34,448 bases of DNA from Streptomyces griseoviridis (GTDB lineage: Bacteria > Actinomycetota > Actinomycetes > Streptomycetales > Streptomycetaceae). Position 1 is the first letter of the stretch; each line of letters begins with the position of its first letter. The notes beneath the pieces are model-generated. The model worked only from the letters and a program-made list of their open reading frames with translations, had not been told where the DNA came from and did not search any database. Shown one piece after another: positions 15,678-23,457 of the stretch. The translations under genes were made by a program, and so were the position numbers. The DNA lies in contig BMSM01000043.1 in NCBI GenBank assembly GCA_014649155.1, forward strand, positions 1 to 34,448. The letters run 5' to 3'.

Positions 15678-16502
15678 ATGGGGAACGCACGACTGCGGTC
15701 GATCCACGTACATCCGGTCAAGGCGCTCCGGGGTCTCGCGCCCCGGGAGGCCGAGGTGGAGCCCTGGGGGCTGGCCGGAGACCGCCGCTGGATGCTGGTC
15801 GACGACGGGGGAAAGGTCGTCACGCAACGCCAGCGACCGCGCCTCGCGCTGGCCGCCGCCGAGCTGCTGCCCGGCGGCGGTGTCCGGCTGTCCGCGCCCG
15901 GCGCGGACCCGCTGACGGTGCCGGTCCCGGACCCCGGGGAGACGGTCACGGTGGAGCTGTTCCGTGACAAGGTCCAGGTGACACCGGCGGCGGAGGCCGC
16001 GCACGCGTGGTGCGGCGCGTACCTGGGAGCGCCCGCCCGGCTGGTCCACCTGGACGACCCCGCGACCCGCCGGCCCGTCGACCCGGCGTACGCGCGGCCG
16101 GGCGAGACGGTGTCCTTCGCCGACGGCTACCCGCTGCTGCTGACCGCCACGGCCTCCCTGGAGGCCCTCAACTCCCTGATCGCGCGCGGGGAGCACGCCG
16201 CCGAGGGGCCGCTGCCGATGAACCGGTTCCGGCCCAACGTGGTCGTCGACGGCACCGGCGCGTGGGAGGAGGACGGCTGGTCGCGGATGACGATCGGCGA
16301 GGTCGCCTTCCGGGTCGCCAAGCCCAGCGGCCGGTGCGTGGTGACCACCACCGACCAGGACAGCGCCGTCCGCGGCCGGGAGCCGCTGCACACCCTCGGA
16401 CGCCATCGCCGTCACGGCGGCAAGCTGCTCTTCGGGCAGAACCTGGTGCCGCTGTCCCGCGGCACGATCCGCGCCGGCGACCCGGTCACCGTCGACGGCT
16501 GA
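15678..16502 (+). CDS. MOSC domain protein with N-terminal MOSC beta-barrel
   Basis: A 274-residue protein with the N-terminal MOSC beta-barrel (ARLRSIHVHPVKALRGL, about residues 4-115) followed by a MOSC domain (about 125-270). The cysteine expected to bind molybdenum cofactor is Cys220 in KPSGRCVVTTTDQ. NRFRPNVVVDG and the C-terminal FGQNLVPL are also typical. The family includes mARC-like reductases of N-hydroxylated compounds and sulfur carriers. The ATG at 15678 directly follows GAGGGC. No partner reductase or molybdenum cofactor gene lies nearby, so it probably works with a reductase encoded elsewhere. Confidence 0.87.
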   Translation: MGNARLRSIHVHPVKALRGLAPREAEVEPWGLAGDRRWMLVDDGGKVVTQRQRPRLALAAAELLPGGGVRLSAPGADPLTVPVPDPGETVTVELFRDKVQVTPAAEAAHAWCGAYLGAPARLVHLDDPATRRPVDPAYARPGETVSFADGYPLLLTATASLEALNSLIARGEHAAEGPLPMNRFRPNVVVDGTGAWEEDGWSRMTIGEVAFRVAKPSGRCVVTTTDQDSAVRGREPLHTLGRHRRHGGKLLFGQNLVPLSRGTIRAGDPVTVDG

Positions 16503-16578
16503 CGCCCCCGGGTGTGATCCACCTCCCGCGTCCCGGCGGGAACCCCCCGGCGGGAGCTGGGCGTTGTCCCGGACGAGA

Positions 16579-16639
16579 AGTTCGTGAGAGGTCCGCCGGG
16601 GTGATCTCGCTCTCTCTTCGCCGGTACCGCTCACGAACT
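16579..16639. repeat. Long inverted repeat upstream of the Rv1733c-like gene
   Basis: AGTTCGTGAG (16579-16588) and CTCACGAACT (16630-16639) are perfect complements; the arms extend inward to 16 bases with 14 matches (to 16594 and from 16624). The spacer is 29 bases. It lies just upstream of the membrane-protein start, so it could be an operator pair, or a leader hairpin in the mRNA. Just upstream, CCCGGCGGGA occurs twice as a direct repeat (16532 and 16546). Confidence 0.5.
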
Positions 16640-16682
16640 GCCCGGTGCGGGGTTATGACGGAGCGGGAAGGGGGTGCGGACC

Positions 16683-17288
16683 GTGCGGGTGATCACGGGA
16701 CTCTGGCGCTGGCGGCGCAATCCGCTGCGCCGCGCGACCGACCTGGCCGAGGTCTGGGTGGCGCTGGCCGCCCTGGTGCTGATGGTGTGTGTCGCGCCCG
16801 TGGTGGGCGTCCTGGTGGGCACGGCCGCCGACGACGCCCTGCGGCGGTCGGCGCGCGACCAGCGGGCGGCCCGGCACCAGGTGACGGCCACCGTCGTCCG
16901 CGAGCTGGACCGCTCCCCGCTCGACGTCGACCCGGAGACCGCCGTCGCGGGCGACCTGCGCAGCCGCGTCCTCGCCGAGTGGGCCGCCCCGGACGGCTCC
17001 CGGCGGCACGGACCCGTCCTGGCCGGCGTCGACACCCCGCACCCCGGTGACCGGTTCCGGATCTGGACCGACGAGCACGGCCGGACGGCGGCCCGCCCGC
17101 TCGACGCCGCCACCGCGGCGACCCACGCCGTCCTCGCCGGGACCGGCGCCGCCCTGGCGACCGCCGCCCTGGCCGAAGGAGCGCGGCGGCTGGTCGTCTG
17201 GCGCATGGTCCGCCGCCGGTACGCCCGCCTGGACCAGGCCTGGGACCGGGTCGGTCCGGACTGGGGCCGGACCGGCACCGGCAGCTGA
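16683..17288 (+). CDS. Rv1733c-type two-helix membrane protein
   Basis: A 201-residue protein of the actinobacterial Rv1733c type. It starts with a basic segment (LWRWRRNPLRRATDLAE), then a hydrophobic helix (VWVALAALVLMVCVAPVVGV), an extracytoplasmic domain of about 95 residues, a second helix near residues 140-165, and a basic cytosolic tail with the characteristic RYARLDQAWDRVGPDW. I prefer the GTG at 16683 because the AAGGGGG ribosome site lies eight bases upstream; a GTG at 16674 would place that site right on the start. Function unknown. A long inverted repeat lies just upstream. Confidence 0.82.
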   Translation: MRVITGLWRWRRNPLRRATDLAEVWVALAALVLMVCVAPVVGVLVGTAADDALRRSARDQRAARHQVTATVVRELDRSPLDVDPETAVAGDLRSRVLAEWAAPDGSRRHGPVLAGVDTPHPGDRFRIWTDEHGRTAARPLDAATAATHAVLAGTGAALATAALAEGARRLVVWRMVRRRYARLDQAWDRVGPDWGRTGTGS

Positions 17289-17341
17289 CCGGCTTCCGCC
17301 TCCGGTCAACCCACCCCTCGCGCGCACGCTACGGTGGACCG

Positions 17342-17358
17342 GCCGAACCCGGTTCGGC
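17342..17358. promoter_or_regulatory. Palindrome upstream of the beta-helix AAA+ gene
   Basis: GCCGAACC-C-GGTTCGGC is a perfect 8-1-8 palindrome, 84 bases upstream of the ATG of the beta-helix ATPase gene. TACGGT (17330-17335) just before it is a possible -10, which would put the palindrome at the transcription start. It may be an operator or a leader hairpin; no clear -35 was found. Confidence 0.4.
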
Positions 17359-17442
17359 ATCGACCCGCACGTGAGAACCGCCCGGGCACGCCCCGGCGGC
17401 CGACGAGCCATCAGTACGACGAGGTGGGGGCAGAGCAGCACC

Positions 17443-19884
17443 ATGGCACAGGGCACGGTCCAGGTGACGCACACCGGCACGTCGCGGTGGCGGCGCCGTA
17501 CGGGCGAGTACGCATCACTCGCCGCCGCCCTGGAGGCCGCGGCCGACGGTGACGTGCTCACCATCGCCCCCGGCACCTACCGGGAGAACCTCGTGGTCGA
17601 GCGGGCGGTGACCCTGCGCGGTCCCGACGGCTCGCAGGGCTCGGTGCGGATCGCGCCCGCGGACGGGGTGCCGCTCACCCTGCGCGCCTCGGCCGTGGTG
17701 CAGGACCTGCACGTGGAGGGCCAGGACGCGGCGGCCCCCGCCGTACTGATCGAGGAGGGCACCCCGGAGCTGCTCGACGTCCGGGTCGTCACCCGGTCCG
17801 CCGCCGGGCTGGAGGTGCGCGGCGGCGCCCGGCCCACGGTGCGGCGGTGCACCGTCGACAACCCGGCGGGCATCGGGATCGCCGTGGTCGACGGCGGGGG
17901 CGGGGTGTTCGAGGAGTGCGAGATCGTCGCGGCCGGCCAGGAGGGCGTCGCGGTGCGCTCGGGCGCCCGGCCCCGGCTGGAGCGCTGCCGGGTGCACCAC
18001 GCCGCGGGCTCGGGGCTGACGGCGACCGGTGAGCACTCCTCGCTGGAGGCCGTGGGGTGCGAGATCTACGAAGTGCGGGGCAGCGGCGTCCAGATCACCG
18101 GACGCGCCACCGCCCACCTCACCGACTGCGACGTGCACCGCACCACCGCCGACGGCATCACGCTGGACACCGACGCGGTGCTCACCCTCGCCGACTGCCG
18201 CATCCACGACATCCCCGAGAACGCGGTGGACCTGCGGTCCCGTTCGGTCCTGACGCTGACCCGCACCACCGTCCGCACGTTCGGCCGCAACGGCCTGTCG
18301 GTGTGGGACCCGGGCACCCGCGTCGACGCCAACCAGTGCGAGATCTTCGACAGCACCGGCGACTATCCGGCCGTCTGGGTCAGCGACGGCGCGACCGCCG
18401 TGCTCGACTCCTGCCGGGTGCACGACGTGCCGGACGCCCTGTTCGTCCTCGACCGGGGCTCGCGCGCCGACGTCGTCGACAGCGACCTGTCGCAGGTGCG
18501 CAACACGGCCGTGTCGGTGAGTGACGGCGCCACCGCGCAGCTCGACGACTGCCGCATCCGGGAGGCCGCGACCGGTGCCTGGTTCCGCGACCACGGCAGC
18601 GGCGGCACGCTGAACAACTGCGCCATCGACGCCACCCGCACCGGCGTGATCGTCACCAAGGGCGCCGACCCCGTCATCGAGCGCTGTGTCATCGACTCCC
18701 CCGGCGAGGCGGGCGCGTACGTGTCGGCGGGGGGCCGGGGCAGCTTCCTGAACTGCCGGGTGACCGGCAGCGGCGGCTACGGCTTCCATGTGATCGACGG
18801 CTGCCGCACCACGCTGCGCAAGTGCCGCACCGAGCGCTGCGCGCGCGGCGGGTACGAGTTCGCGGACGCCGGGCCGGACGCCGGTCCGGACACGGGTCCG
18901 GTGGTCGAGGACTGCACCAGCGACGAGAGCGCGGGCCTCCGGCCGGCCCCGGGGACACGGGAGCCGGCCGTGCAGACGGCCCCCCGGTCGCCCGGGCTGC
19001 TGGGCTCCATCCCCGGCCAGCGCCGCACCGAACAGGAGCCCCTCGTCACGGCCGTGGAGCCCGGACGGCCGGTCCGTGACGCGCAGGACGTCCTCGGTGA
19101 ACTGGACGCGCTGGTCGGCCTGGACAGCGTCAAGCGCGAGGTGCGCGCTCTGATCGACATGATCGAGGTGGGCCGGCGCCGGCAGCAGGCGGGCCTGAAG
19201 GCGGCATCGGTCAAACGCCATCTGGTCTTCACCGGCTCCCCCGGCACCGGCAAGACGACGGTGGCCCGCCTGTACGGCGAGATCCTGGCCTCCCTCGGGG
19301 TGCTGGAGAAGGGGCACCTGGTCGAGGTCTCCCGGGTGGACCTGGTCGGTGAGCACATCGGCTCGACGGCGATCCGCACCCAGGAGGCGTTCGAGAAGGC
19401 GCGCGGCGGGGTGCTGTTCATCGACGAGGCGTACGCCCTCTCCCCCGAGGACGCGGGCCGCGACTTCGGCAAGGAGGCCATCGACACCCTCGTGAAACTC
19501 ATGGAGGACCACCGCGACGCGGTCGTGGTGATCGTCGCGGGCTACACGGCGGAGATGGAGCGGTTCCTGTCCGTCAACCCCGGGGTGGCGTCACGGTTCT
19601 CACGGACCATCACCTTCGGCGACTACGGGCCCGAGGAGCTGCTGCGGATCGTGGAGCAGCAGGCCGACGAGCACGAGTACCGGCTGGCACCGGGCGCGGC
19701 CGAGGGCCTGCTGAAGTACTTCACGGCCCTCCCCAAGGGCCCGGCGTTCGGCAACGGCCGTACCGCCCGGCAGACCTTCGAGGCGATGGTGGAGCGGCAC
19801 GCCGGCCGGGTCGCGCAGGTCGCGGACCCCAGCACGGACGACCTGACCCTGCTCTACGCCGAGGACCTGCCCGCGCAGCCGTGA
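17443..19884 (+). CDS. Parallel beta-helix repeat protein fused to a CbbX/EccA-like AAA+ ATPase
   Basis: An 813-residue fusion. Residues about 15-480 form a right-handed parallel beta-helix: an N-terminal cap (GEYASLAAALEAAADGDVLTIAPGTY) and many turns of about 23 residues with patterns such as ATLTDCDVHRT, LTLADCRIHDI and AVLDSCRVHDV, rich in regularly spaced Cys and Asp. A Pro/Gly-rich linker (about 480-540) leads to an AAA+ domain with Walker A GSPGTGKTT (598-606), Walker B VLFIDE (657-662) and the arginine region VASRFSRTI. The ATPase resembles CbbX, SpoVK and the EccA ATPases of type VII secretion. No signal peptide. The start ATG at 17443 follows a weak GAGGTGGGGG site. Its 3' end overlaps the convergent membrane hydrolase by 31 bases. 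Confidence 0.9.
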   Translation: MAQGTVQVTHTGTSRWRRRTGEYASLAAALEAAADGDVLTIAPGTYRENLVVERAVTLRGPDGSQGSVRIAPADGVPLTLRASAVVQDLHVEGQDAAAPAVLIEEGTPELLDVRVVTRSAAGLEVRGGARPTVRRCTVDNPAGIGIAVVDGGGGVFEECEIVAAGQEGVAVRSGARPRLERCRVHHAAGSGLTATGEHSSLEAVGCEIYEVRGSGVQITGRATAHLTDCDVHRTTADGITLDTDAVLTLADCRIHDIPENAVDLRSRSVLTLTRTTVRTFGRNGLSVWDPGTRVDANQCEIFDSTGDYPAVWVSDGATAVLDSCRVHDVPDALFVLDRGSRADVVDSDLSQVRNTAVSVSDGATAQLDDCRIREAATGAWFRDHGSGGTLNNCAIDATRTGVIVTKGADPVIERCVIDSPGEAGAYVSAGGRGSFLNCRVTGSGGYGFHVIDGCRTTLRKCRTERCARGGYEFADAGPDAGPDTGPVVEDCTSDESAGLRPAPGTREPAVQTAPRSPGLLGSIPGQRRTEQEPLVTAVEPGRPVRDAQDVLGELDALVGLDSVKREVRALIDMIEVGRRRQQAGLKAASVKRHLVFTGSPGTGKTTVARLYGEILASLGVLEKGHLVEVSRVDLVGEHIGSTAIRTQEAFEKARGGVLFIDEAYALSPEDAGRDFGKEAIDTLVKLMEDHRDAVVVIVAGYTAEMERFLSVNPGVASRFSRTITFGDYGPEELLRIVEQQADEHEYRLAPGAAEGLLKYFTALPKGPAFGNGRTARQTFEAMVERHAGRVAQVADPSTDDLTLLYAEDLPAQP

Positions 19885-22274
19885 GCCCCGCCGTCGGCGC
19901 CGGGCACGGTGCCCGGCCCGTCCTCGTCGGGCCGGGGCGCGGGGACGTCCGGGCGGAGCCGGCCCAGCAGCCGCCGGCGTTCCTCGGCGAACGCCGGGTC
20001 GGCCTGGTAGTCGCCGTGTCCGAGGATCGGCGCGGGCAGCGGGTGCTCGGTGGTGCGGCCGTAGGAGAGGGGGTCCTTGAGGGCCTCGCGGTCGACCTCG
20101 GGACCGCAGTCGCCGGGCAGCCGGACGGGGCCGCCGATCGGGTCGGTGAGCCGGTACAGGTTCCGCCAGCAGTCGATCTCCCGGTGCAGGGAGGCGAGCG
20201 AGGCCGGTCCGAAGTGGGCGGGGAACCAGCGGCCGTAGAGCCGCTCCAGCGGTGAGCCGTACGTCAGGAGGGCGACCCGGCCGCGCGCGGACGGCTCAAG
20301 CTGCCAGGCCGCCGCGGCGGCGAGCACGCTGCCCTGGGAGTGCCCGGACAGCACCAGCCGGCCGCCGGTGGCCCGGGTCCAGGTCGCCATCCGCCAGGTC
20401 AGGTCGGGCACCGCGCGCTCGGCGTAGCAGGGCGGGGCGAAGGGGTGGGCGGCGCGCGGCCAGAAGGTGCCGACGTCCCAGAGGATGCCGATGGTGCGCC
20501 GGGCGGAGGCGTCCTTGTAGGCACGCCGGCCCCAGGTGACGAACAGTATGAAGCCGACGCCGATCAGCCAGGAGCCGACGGCCTGCCCGGTCCGCGCGGC
20601 GCCCTGCAGCACGGCGTAGGTGCCCTCGGCGGCCTCGGCGGGGGTGCGGTCGGTGACGAGGGCGCCGGCGAGGGCGCCCATGCCCAGCAGGAACGTCGTG
20701 GTGGCGACGACGGTGACCAGCAGGGGCACCCGGTCGGTGAGGCCGGCCATGGCGCGGGCGGTGGCGATCCGGCGGGTGCGCCCGGCGTCCGCGGCCTCGT
20801 CGGGGTGGTCGCCGGTCACGGCGGCGCGTTCGGCACGGGCCCGGGCCCAGGTGCGCCGGGCCAGCAGGGCGCACACCGCGAGGACGACCAGGAGCAGCGG
20901 CGGGATCACGGACGCCTGCCAGGTCAGCAGGACCGGCGGGCCGGCGAGGGAGGTGCCGGTGCCGTCCAGCCAGTCCGACACCCGCTGGGCCACTCCCCCG
21001 GACATGACCCCGCCCAGGGCGCAGGCCAGCATCGCGACGGCGGGCCCGCCCAGGCCCCGCATCGCGGCGCGCGGGTCGGGGGCGGTGCGGTGCAGCAGAT
21101 GGGCGACGACGGCGAGGGCGACGACGAGCAGCCCCTGGGTGGCGGCGAGGCCGCCGAACACCGCGTCGCCCGGCAGCCGGCCGGCGGACGCCCACCCCGG
21201 CCGGGCCCAGCCGGCGTAGACCGCGGCGAGCAGCAGCAGGGCGAGCGCGGCGAGCGGCAGCCGCCGTACCAGGTGAACGTCGAGGGTGCGGTCCAGGAAC
21301 CGTTCGCCGCGGCCCCGGCGGCAGACCACGCCCACCACGACGACGGCACCGGTGACCAGCCCGGCCTGGAGCAGCCAGCCGGCGAGGCCGAGTACGGCGG
21401 GGCCGCCGGCGCGGCGGTCGAAGCGGGCCGCGGGGACGGCGAGGCCGGCGGCGACGGTGAGCAGCCCGGCGGCGGTGTGCGCGGCGCGCAGCCGGGCGAC
21501 GAGGCGGCGGCCGTACCAGAAGCCGGGCCGGCCCAGGGCGGAGCACCCCGCGCCCCCCTGGGGGCCGTCGACGCGCTCCATCGGCTGCTGTGACTCGTAC
21601 GCCCGCCAGGTGCGCAGGGAGAGGTACCAGAGCAGGCCGGTGAGGGCGGCGGGCACCAGGGCGGCGACGGTGAGCCGGCGGCCGGGCGCGCTCCACCAGC
21701 CGGACTCGGCCGGGGAGAGGAAGCCCAGCCAGGAGTGGCCGCCGGCGCACGCCGCGGTGCCCGCGCACTGCCACGCGGCGAGGTCGAGGGCGACCTCCGC
21801 GGCGGCGCCGACCAGCAGGACCGTCAGGGTCAGCCCGGCCAGCCGGACCAGCAGCCCGTACAGCCGGACCGTGCGGATGCGGCCGGTGACGGCGGGGCGC
21901 ATCCAGTGGGCGAGGTTGACCACCATGAACGGCAGGAGCAGCAGCCACAGGGCGCGGGTGGCGTCGCCGGAGGTGAGGTTGCACCAGACGTACGCCTCCG
22001 GGACCGGCTTGTCCCGGTAGTCCGCGGGGCGGGTCTCGGCGTCGGCGTCCTCGGTGCGCCGGAAGACGGCGGCGACGTCGTCGCCGGTGACCCGGACCGT
22101 GCGCGGGTCGTCGAGCATCTCCTGCGGGGAGCTGCCGCCCACGCCGTGCACGAGGAGTTCCAGGGCGGTTCCGCTGCCCTGCCCGCCGCCCCCGGCCTCT
22201 CCTCGCGCCTTCGCCCGGCCCTGGTGCGCCTGTTCCTGGCCCTGGCCGCGGTCCTGTCTCCGCTTCCGTTCCAC
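19854..22274 (-). CDS. Large multi-pass membrane protein with an alpha/beta-hydrolase (lipase-like) domain
   Basis: An 806-residue protein. After a charged, Gln/Gly-rich N-terminal stretch comes LELLVHGVGGSSPQEMLDD, which looks like the first strand and oxyanion loop of an alpha/beta hydrolase. The middle (about residues 95-580) is a chain of roughly ten or more membrane segments. The C-terminal part holds the nucleophile elbow LSGHSQGSV with Ser646, then LLTYGSPLERLYGRWFPAHF and a C-terminal HGDYQADPAF where the catalytic His may lie. So the hydrolase core appears split by a membrane insert. I chose the GTG at 22272-22274, which has GGGGGAG nine bases upstream. Substrate unknown. Confidence 0.8.
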   Translation of the reverse strand: MERKRRQDRGQGQEQAHQGRAKARGEAGGGGQGSGTALELLVHGVGGSSPQEMLDDPRTVRVTGDDVAAVFRRTEDADAETRPADYRDKPVPEAYVWCNLTSGDATRALWLLLLPFMVVNLAHWMRPAVTGRIRTVRLYGLLVRLAGLTLTVLLVGAAAEVALDLAAWQCAGTAACAGGHSWLGFLSPAESGWWSAPGRRLTVAALVPAALTGLLWYLSLRTWRAYESQQPMERVDGPQGGAGCSALGRPGFWYGRRLVARLRAAHTAAGLLTVAAGLAVPAARFDRRAGGPAVLGLAGWLLQAGLVTGAVVVVGVVCRRGRGERFLDRTLDVHLVRRLPLAALALLLLAAVYAGWARPGWASAGRLPGDAVFGGLAATQGLLVVALAVVAHLLHRTAPDPRAAMRGLGGPAVAMLACALGGVMSGGVAQRVSDWLDGTGTSLAGPPVLLTWQASVIPPLLLVVLAVCALLARRTWARARAERAAVTGDHPDEAADAGRTRRIATARAMAGLTDRVPLLVTVVATTTFLLGMGALAGALVTDRTPAEAAEGTYAVLQGAARTGQAVGSWLIGVGFILFVTWGRRAYKDASARRTIGILWDVGTFWPRAAHPFAPPCYAERAVPDLTWRMATWTRATGGRLVLSGHSQGSVLAAAAAWQLEPSARGRVALLTYGSPLERLYGRWFPAHFGPASLASLHREIDCWRNLYRLTDPIGGPVRLPGDCGPEVDREALKDPLSYGRTTEHPLPAPILGHGDYQADPAFAEERRRLLGRLRPDVPAPRPDEDGPGTVPGADGGAHGCAGRSSA

Positions 22275-22571
22275 TGTGTCGCACTCCCCCGTGACGCGCC
22301 GTCGGCTGTGTCCGTGCGGGCACAGGATCTCCGCTGGGCGGCCGGTGTACACCCCTTCCCACGGAATCTCCCCGAACCGGGTGACGCGGCGGCGCACGGG
22401 TGAGGCGGAGGGGAGGCGCGGGTGGCGTGTGCGCGGCGCGCAGGCGGTGGCGCGCGGTGTGACGGGGCGTGCGAGGATGGGGCGTCGGCGCGCCGGGCGG
22501 ACGGACGTCCACGTCACCGCGGGCGCGCCGGGCGGGTCTCACTGGTGGCGGCGGAAAGGACCGGAGCGTAC
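22275..22571. other. Divergent intergenic region, no clear motif
   Basis: This 297-bp gap separates the membrane hydrolase from the DeoR regulator. It is GC-rich, with short repeats of GGCGCGC, and I find no convincing promoter hexamers, operator palindrome or coding frame. The longer upstream reading of either gene lacks ribosome sites. Confidence 0.35.
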
Positions 22572-23393
22572 GTGAGCGAGAATCAGAACCTCCTCGCGGA
22601 GCAGCGGCGGGCCCTGATCCTCGACGAGGTCCGGCGCCGGGGCGGTGTCCGGGTCAACGAGCTGACCCGCAAGCTCGGCGTGTCGGACATGACGGTCCGC
22701 CGTGATCTGGACGCGCTGGCCCGGCAGGGTGTGCTGGAGAAGGTGCACGGCGGCGCGGTGCCGTTGGTCGAGGCCAGCACCCACGAGCCGGGTTTCGAGG
22801 CCAAGTCGGGGCTGGAGCCGACCGCCAAGGAGGAGATCGCGCGGGCCGCCGCGGAGCTGGTAGCGCCGGGCGCGGCGATCGCGCTGTCGGGCGGTACGAC
22901 GACGTACGCGCTGGCGCACCGGCTGGTCGACGTGCCGGAGCTGACGGTGGTGACCAACTCGGTGCGGGTGGCCGACGTCTTCCACGCGGCGCAGCGCACC
23001 TCGGGGGCGCGGCAGGCGGCGGCGACGGTGGTGCTGACCGGCGGGGTGCGCACGCCGTCCGACTCGCTGGTGGGGCCGGTGGCCGACCAGGCGATCACGG
23101 CGCTCCACTTCGACCTGCTGTTCCTGGGTGTGCACGGCATATCGGTGGAGGCCGGGCTGTCGACGCCGAATCTGGCGGAGGCCGAGACCAACCGGCGCCT
23201 GGTGCAGTCGGCGCGGCGGGTCGTGGTGGTCGCCGACCACACCAAGTGGGGTGTGGTCGGCCTGAGTTCGTTCGCGGAGCTGGACCGGGTGGACACGCTG
23301 GTGACCGACGCCGGGCTGCCCGCTCAGGCCCGTGCGCAGGTCGCGGAGCAGCTGCGGGTGATCGTGGCGGGCGAGCCGGAGCAGGACGGCTGA
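22572..23393 (+). CDS. DeoR/GlpR-type transcriptional regulator
   Basis: A 273-residue regulator. The N-terminal winged helix (residues 8-62) contains VRVNELTRKLGVSDMTVRRDLDALARQGVLEKVHGGA, the classic DeoR signature, and the C-terminal DeoRC sensor domain (about 80-250) has ALSGGTTTYALAHRL, TVVTNSVRVADVF, LTGGVRTPSDSLVGP, and VVVADHTKWGVVGL. Such domains bind sugar phosphates or nucleotides-derived phosphates. The GTG at 22572 follows GGAG by five bases. No sugar gene is adjacent, so it probably acts on a distant target. It is distinct from the AgaR-like regulator at 31286. Confidence 0.9.
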   Translation: MSENQNLLAEQRRALILDEVRRRGGVRVNELTRKLGVSDMTVRRDLDALARQGVLEKVHGGAVPLVEASTHEPGFEAKSGLEPTAKEEIARAAAELVAPGAAIALSGGTTTYALAHRLVDVPELTVVTNSVRVADVFHAAQRTSGARQAAATVVLTGGVRTPSDSLVGPVADQAITALHFDLLFLGVHGISVEAGLSTPNLAEAETNRRLVQSARRVVVVADHTKWGVVGLSSFAELDRVDTLVTDAGLPAQARAQVAEQLRVIVAGEPEQDG

Positions 23394-23397
23394 CGAG

Positions 23398-23457
23398 CCC
23401 GCCGGCGCCGGACGGCACGCCCGTGCGGCGCGTACGCGCGGGGACGCGCCCGGCGGG
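23398..23457. terminator. Inverted repeat exactly between two convergent stop codons
   Basis: CCCGCCGG (23398-23405) and CCGGCGGG (23450-23457) are perfect complements that fill the gap between the DeoR stop and the cds1 stop. The interior carries two more dyads (GCACGCCCGTGC and GCGCGTACGCGC). It is probably a bidirectional factor-independent or RNA-structure terminator; there is no U-tract. Confidence 0.5.

Noticed and set aside
17515..19512. A 665-codon minus-strand frame across the beta-helix ATPase
   Set aside because: Low-complexity His/Arg/Gly-rich translation with no motif; the plus-strand frame has Walker motifs and beta-helix repeats.
20296..22542. A 748-codon minus-strand frame rich in Arg and Pro overlapping the membrane hydrolase
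   Set aside because: It is a shifted frame of the hydrolase gene; only the other frame gives membrane helices and the GHSQGS motif.
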